From Chloroflexota bacterium (GTDB taxonomy: Bacteria > Chloroflexota > Dehalococcoidia > Dehalococcoidales > UBA2162): a DNA stretch of 8,756 nucleotides. The translations under genes and the position numbers were made by a program. The stretch is from contig JACPSA010000120.1 of assembly GCA_016193545.1 (NCBI GenBank), positions 1-8,756 on the forward strand. Direction: 5' to 3'. A model generated the notes under the pieces. The model searched no databases. It had not been told where the DNA came from and saw only the letters and a program-made list of their open reading frames with translations. This document shows, in pieces, positions 5,618 to 8,756 of the stretch; within the stretch, counting starts at the first letter, position 1, and the number at the start of each line of letters is the position of its first letter.

Positions 5618-7024
5618 ATGTCAACTCGGGGCCGCTATGGGAAAGTGACTGATGACGTTGTAGCTTTACTGGCTGAAATAGCCGGTGTGAAGAATGTGCT
5701 GACTGGAGATGGACGGGAGAATTACTCTCGTGACGAGACGTTGAGAGTAAAGCCTGTTGTCCCGGAAGTGGTGGTAAAGGCGGAGAATACCGATTCGGTA
5801 AGCCGGATACTGAAGCTGGCTAACCAGAGAAGAATTCCGGTCACGCCCCGGGGTGGGGGGACAGGTCTCTCCGGCGGCGCCGTGCCAATCTACGGTGGGA
5901 TTGTTCTCTCTCTGGAAAAGATGAACCGGATTCTGGAAATAGATAAGGATAACCTGATGGCTACCGTCGAGCCGGGGGTTATTCTGGCTGATTTATATCA
6001 GGCTGTGGAAGCGCAGGGGCTTTACTATCCTCTCTACCCCGGTGAAAAGAGCGCTACCATCGGTGGCAATGTGGCTACCAATGCCGGTGGCATGAGGGCG
6101 GTGAAATATGGGGTGACCAGGCACTCTGTACTGGGACTGGAGGCAGTATTACCGACCGGAGAGGTAGTTCAGTCAGGCGGGAAGTTTGTCAAGTGTTCTA
6201 CTGGCTATGACCTGACGCAGTTGATTACCGGCTCGGAAGGAACGCTGGCGGTGGTAACCAAAATAATACTGAAGCTGATTCCTCCGCCGGGTAACCGTGA
6301 CCTGCTTTTTGTTCCGTTCCATAACCTGCATGATGCCATCGAGTCTGTCCCCGATATACTGCAGGAGCGGATACTCCCGGTCGGTATCGAGTTTATGGAG
6401 AAGGACATTATCGATATGGTTGAGCAGCATACCGGGAAAGAGATTCCTTTGCACCAGTATCAGGCTTTTCTGTTGATAATGGTGGAAGCGGATAACCAGG
6501 ACGAAGTTCACCGTATCGCCGGACGTATCGGCGAAATTTGTTTGAGGCATGGTGCTGTGGATGTTTTTATCCCCGGTAGTGAGCGGGCACGAAGAAACCT
6601 TCTGGAGGCGAGGGAGAAGTTTTATTCCGTTATCGAGCATTTCGGTGTACTGGATATTGCCGATGTTGTCGTTCCCCGCAGCCGCATCGCTGATTTTGTC
6701 GAGAAGGTAAAGGAGATAGCCTCTGAATACGGATTGCCCCTGGTTGCTTATGGACATGCCGGGGACGGCAATGTGCACTTGCACCCGATGGGACAGGGGA
6801 CGGAGTCACTCGAAAAAAAAGGCAAAGAGCTGCTCCGTAGAATCTATGAGGTGGGGGTGTCAATGGGTGGGACAATCTCAGGTGAGCACGGCATTGGCTT
6901 TGTTAAGAAAGGCTACCTGCCGGTGGCGGCCGACAGGGGCAAAATAGACCTGATGAAGCGGGTTAAGCGGGCCTTTGATCCCAATAATATTATGAATCCG
7001 GGTAAAGTCTTTGACCTGGAATAG
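5618..7024 (+). CDS. FAD-binding oxidoreductase, GlcD / D-lactate dehydrogenase type
   Basis: A flavoprotein of 468 residues that oxidises a 2-hydroxy acid (glycolate, D-lactate, D-2-hydroxyglutarate or similar) to the 2-oxo acid. The N-terminal PCMH-type FAD domain (about 45-220) shows PRGGGTGLSGG (78-87), SATIGGNVATNAGG (145-158) and GSEGTLAVVT (205-214). The C-terminal FAD-oxidase domain carries GHAGDGNVH (379-387) and SGEHGIG (421-427). His380, His387 and Glu423 match the metal site, and His424 the catalytic His, described for D-2-hydroxyglutarate and D-lactate dehydrogenases. It ends in the family's DPNNIMNPGK (454-463). The start is supported by AGGAGG at 5604-5609, 8 bases upstream. 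No GlcE or GlcF partner and no electron-transfer flavoprotein gene is adjacent, so it probably acts alone or with a distant partner. An A8 tract lies at 6813-6820. The substrate cannot be decided. Confidence 0.94.
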   Translation: MSTRGRYGKVTDDVVALLAEIAGVKNVLTGDGRENYSRDETLRVKPVVPEVVVKAENTDSVSRILKLANQRRIPVTPRGGGTGLSGGAVPIYGGIVLSLEKMNRILEIDKDNLMATVEPGVILADLYQAVEAQGLYYPLYPGEKSATIGGNVATNAGGMRAVKYGVTRHSVLGLEAVLPTGEVVQSGGKFVKCSTGYDLTQLITGSEGTLAVVTKIILKLIPPPGNRDLLFVPFHNLHDAIESVPDILQERILPVGIEFMEKDIIDMVEQHTGKEIPLHQYQAFLLIMVEADNQDEVHRIAGRIGEICLRHGAVDVFIPGSERARRNLLEAREKFYSVIEHFGVLDIADVVVPRSRIADFVEKVKEIASEYGLPLVAYGHAGDGNVHLHPMGQGTESLEKKGKELLRRIYEVGVSMGGTISGEHGIGFVKKGYLPVAADRGKIDLMKRVKRAFDPNNIMNPGKVFDLE

Positions 7025-7042
7025 CCTTAGAAGCTGAAAAGG

Positions 7043-7071
7043 TTGACCATAGCCCGGGTTATTGTTACACT
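7043..7071 (+). promoter_or_regulatory. Predicted sigma-70 promoter with extended -10 for nnr
   Basis: The -35 box TTGACC (7043-7048) is 17 bases from the -10 box TACACT (7066-7071), with TG at 7063-7064 making an extended -10. Start near 7078 would give a leader of about 26 bases with the ribosome binding site AAGGTGAG (7093-7100). It lies in the 79-base gap after the FAD oxidase, so nnr can be transcribed on its own. Confidence 0.5.
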
Positions 7072-7103
7072 CCAATTGCTAACGATAGCCGGAAGGTGAG
7101 GCA

Positions 7104-8660
7104 GTGAAAATTTTAACGGTCGAGCAGCTGCGACGGGTAGAGCAGAGCTGTGCCCGGATTGGTCTGCCTGCAGATTTACTCATGGAAAATGCCGGTCATG
7201 CCGTGGCTGAAGAGGTCACTCGAATCCTGGGGGCAGTCGATAAGCAATCTATTCTGGTACTCGTCGGGCCTGGCAATAATGGCGGGGATGGGTTGGTGGC
7301 TGCCCGCCATCTCCATGATTGGGGAGCCAGGGTTAACCTTTATCTTCTTGGGCAGAAACCGGCGGATGACGTCAATCTAAGACTCGCCCGGGAACGCGGT
7401 ATCGCTTGTATTGCGTCGACTGAAGATAAAACCCTGCGCAGGCTTGATAATCTACTGGCATCGGCTGCGGCCGTTATTGATGCTATCTTCGGAACCGGTA
7501 AAAGCCGTCCGCTGGCTGATACCTTCGTGGCCGTATTAGACCGGGTGAGTAAAGCTAAAGATAAAAATCCTGACCTTCGTATCATCGCCCTGGATTTACC
7601 ATCGGGGCTTGATGCTGATAGTGGTGCCGTCGACCCGGCCTGCCTTTACGCTGATAACACCATCACTTTGGGCTTTCCCAAGCCGGGCTTGTTTAACTTT
7701 CCCGGGGTGGAGAGGGCAGGTAAGCTCGCCGTGGTTGATATCGGCATACCATCATACCTGGCGAAGGCGGCAGCCAGCGAACTTATTACAGCCGATTGGG
7801 TCAGGTCTATCCTGCCCAAACGTCCTCTGGGGGCTAATAAGGGGACTTTCGGCCGGGTACTGGTGGTGGCGGGCTCAATCAACTACATTGGTGCTTCCTA
7901 TTTAGCCTGCAGCGGTGCCATGCGGGTTGGCGCCGGACTGGTGACGCTGGCAACGCCTGCCAGTCTGCAGCCGATTTTGGCCACTAAGCTGACCGAGGTA
8001 ACTTATCTGCCGCTACCTGAGTCTAGTCCCGGTATCTTTTCTCCACAAGTGGCCAGGTTGATACACCGGGAACTCGGCGGCTATGATGTCCTGCTTATGG
8101 GGTGCGGGTTGGGGCAGAGTCCATCGGCGGTGCGGTTAATTAAATCCGTCCTGCTGCGATTGAAGTCGTCACCGCGCCTGGTGCTGGATGCCGATGCGCT
8201 TAATATCCTGGCGCAAACGCCGCGCTGGTGGCAGCGGCTGGCGGGTGATGCTATACTTACTCCACACCCCGGCGAGATGGCCAGGCTGGCGGGAGTGCCT
8301 GTCAGTGAGGTGCAGTCGGACCGAGTGGGTATTGCTAGGAAAGTGGCACTGGCTTGGCAGAAAACAATCGTGTTGAAAGGAGCTTATACCGTGGTGGCTA
8401 CGCCGCAGGGTGAGTCCAGAATTAGTTCAGTGGCTAACCCCGGGCTGGCGTCGGCCGGCACCGGTGATGTGCTCAGCGGCGTTATCGCCGGACTGCTGGC
8501 GCAGGGGCTGTCCCTTTTTGACGCGGCGGTCGCCGGTGTCTATCTACACGGGGAAGTCGGTGAGATGGTCAGGGACAGGCTGGGCGATGCCGGTATGATT
8601 GCCTCTGACCTGCTGCCGGAATTGCCTTTAGTGATTAAACAACTGAAAGAAATTAGATGA
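7104..8660 (+). CDS. nnr: Bifunctional NAD(P)H-hydrate epimerase / ADP-dependent NAD(P)H-hydrate dehydratase
   Basis: A metabolite-repair enzyme of 518 residues, the usual length for the fused bacterial form. It repairs NADHX and NADPHX: the N-terminal YjeF_N domain (about 1-220) equilibrates the R and S epimers, and the C-terminal ribokinase-like domain (about 235-515) dehydrates the S form using ADP. Epimerase motifs are LLMENAG (25-31), GPGNNGGDGLVAARHL (55-70), DAIFGTG (126-132) and LDLPSGLDADSG (163-174). Dehydratase motifs are NKGTFGRVLVVAGS (245-258), MGCGLG (332-337), LDADALN (361-367), TPHPGEM (386-392) and NPGLASAGTGDVLSG (445-459), with Asp455 of GTGDVLSG the expected catalytic residue. 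Both halves look intact. The start is GTG, with AAGG (7093-7096) 7 bases upstream; no better ATG is near. The next ORF overlaps its stop by 4 bases. Confidence 0.96.
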   Translation: MKILTVEQLRRVEQSCARIGLPADLLMENAGHAVAEEVTRILGAVDKQSILVLVGPGNNGGDGLVAARHLHDWGARVNLYLLGQKPADDVNLRLARERGIACIASTEDKTLRRLDNLLASAAAVIDAIFGTGKSRPLADTFVAVLDRVSKAKDKNPDLRIIALDLPSGLDADSGAVDPACLYADNTITLGFPKPGLFNFPGVERAGKLAVVDIGIPSYLAKAAASELITADWVRSILPKRPLGANKGTFGRVLVVAGSINYIGASYLACSGAMRVGAGLVTLATPASLQPILATKLTEVTYLPLPESSPGIFSPQVARLIHRELGGYDVLLMGCGLGQSPSAVRLIKSVLLRLKSSPRLVLDADALNILAQTPRWWQRLAGDAILTPHPGEMARLAGVPVSEVQSDRVGIARKVALAWQKTIVLKGAYTVVATPQGESRISSVANPGLASAGTGDVLSGVIAGLLAQGLSLFDAAVAGVYLHGEVGEMVRDRLGDAGMIASDLLPELPLVIKQLKEIR

Positions 8661-8756
8661 ATAATAGAGAAGCAGGAAAATATGACTCCAATCTTGATAA
8701 TCATCCACCTTATTGTACTTGCGTGGGGTGTACTAAAAGACGTCTCGGTAAAGCAG
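8657..8756 (+). CDS. Cys-rich protein of unknown function, 3' end beyond the window
   Basis: The ATG overlaps the nnr stop in an ATGA arrangement (8657-8660), typical of translational coupling. The 33 codons visible stay open to the window edge and give a polar start (MNNREAGKYD), then a cluster NHPPYCTCVGCTKRRLG (about residues 15-31), with Cys20, Cys22 and Cys25 in a CxCxxC pattern that looks like half of a metal-binding site. A competing frame starts at ATG 8682 after an AGGA (8674-8677) and is also open; it would encode a hydrophobic start (MTPILIIIHLIVLAWGV). The Cys-rich frame is preferred because of the ATGA overlap and its protein-like motif, but the choice is unsettled. I do not recognise a family. 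Confidence 0.5.
   Translation, partial: MNNREAGKYDSNLDNHPPYCTCVGCTKRRLGKA

Noticed and set aside
6173..6784. 203-codon open frame on the - strand inside the FAD oxidase gene
   Set aside because: The + strand frame carries all family motifs; the antisense product has no recognisable domain.
6813..6820. A8 tract in the FAD oxidase gene as a phase-variation or programmed frameshift site
   Set aside because: It simply encodes Glu-Lys-Lys in a Lys-rich helix, the frame continues intact to the conserved C-terminus, and no downstream structure was evident.

Overview
The window reads as bacterial chromosome from an uncultured, anaerobe-like lineage. Protein style points to the phylum Chloroflexota, class Dehalococcoidia: a thiolase with an N-terminal insertion, a CorA with a TWVNIERPTERE-type N-terminus, and a Mut7-C protein starting in a DNNVGKLAKWLR motif. 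This placement rests on remembered family resemblance and was not computed. All eight complete genes, and the partial one at the right edge, lie on the + strand. No rRNA, tRNA, CRISPR array, transposase or phage gene is visible.

Layout. Positions 1-215 hold no gene. They contain two different hairpin-rich, dispersed-repeat-like elements (1-84 and about 112-217). A promoter with an extended -10 (261-290) and a short structured leader follow. Next come a crotonase-family enoyl-CoA hydratase (364-1122) and a thiolase (1185-2465), which form a two-gene acyl-CoA module. After a 136-base gap with a second extended -10 promoter comes a compact run of five genes: CorA-type Mg/Co transporter (2602-3549), YhhQ/VUT-type queuosine-precursor transporter (3551-4216), an MBL-fold hydrolase most like class-II cyclic-nucleotide phosphodiesterases (4280-5050), a Mut7-C PIN-like putative RNase with a zinc ribbon (5091-5579), and a GlcD/D-lactate-dehydrogenase-type FAD oxidase (5618-7024). 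The 79-base gap after it carries a third extended -10 promoter (7043-7071), ahead of the bifunctional NAD(P)H-hydrate repair enzyme Nnr (7104-8660). A Cys-rich ORF that runs off the window starts in a 4-base ATGA overlap with nnr.

How the genes may work together. The crotonase and thiolase can supply the hydration and thiolysis steps of beta-oxidation, or the reverse pathway; the acyl-CoA dehydrogenase and 3-hydroxyacyl-CoA dehydrogenase are not in the window. The FAD oxidase would oxidise a 2-hydroxy acid, and Nnr repairs damaged NAD(P)H. The transporter, MBL and Mut7-C genes have a loose RNA/nucleotide theme, but they may simply be co-transcribed housekeeping genes. I see no clear new defence or mobile system. 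The points most worth checking are the repeat elements, the thiolase insertion, the MBL/Mut7-C pair and the reading frame at the right edge.
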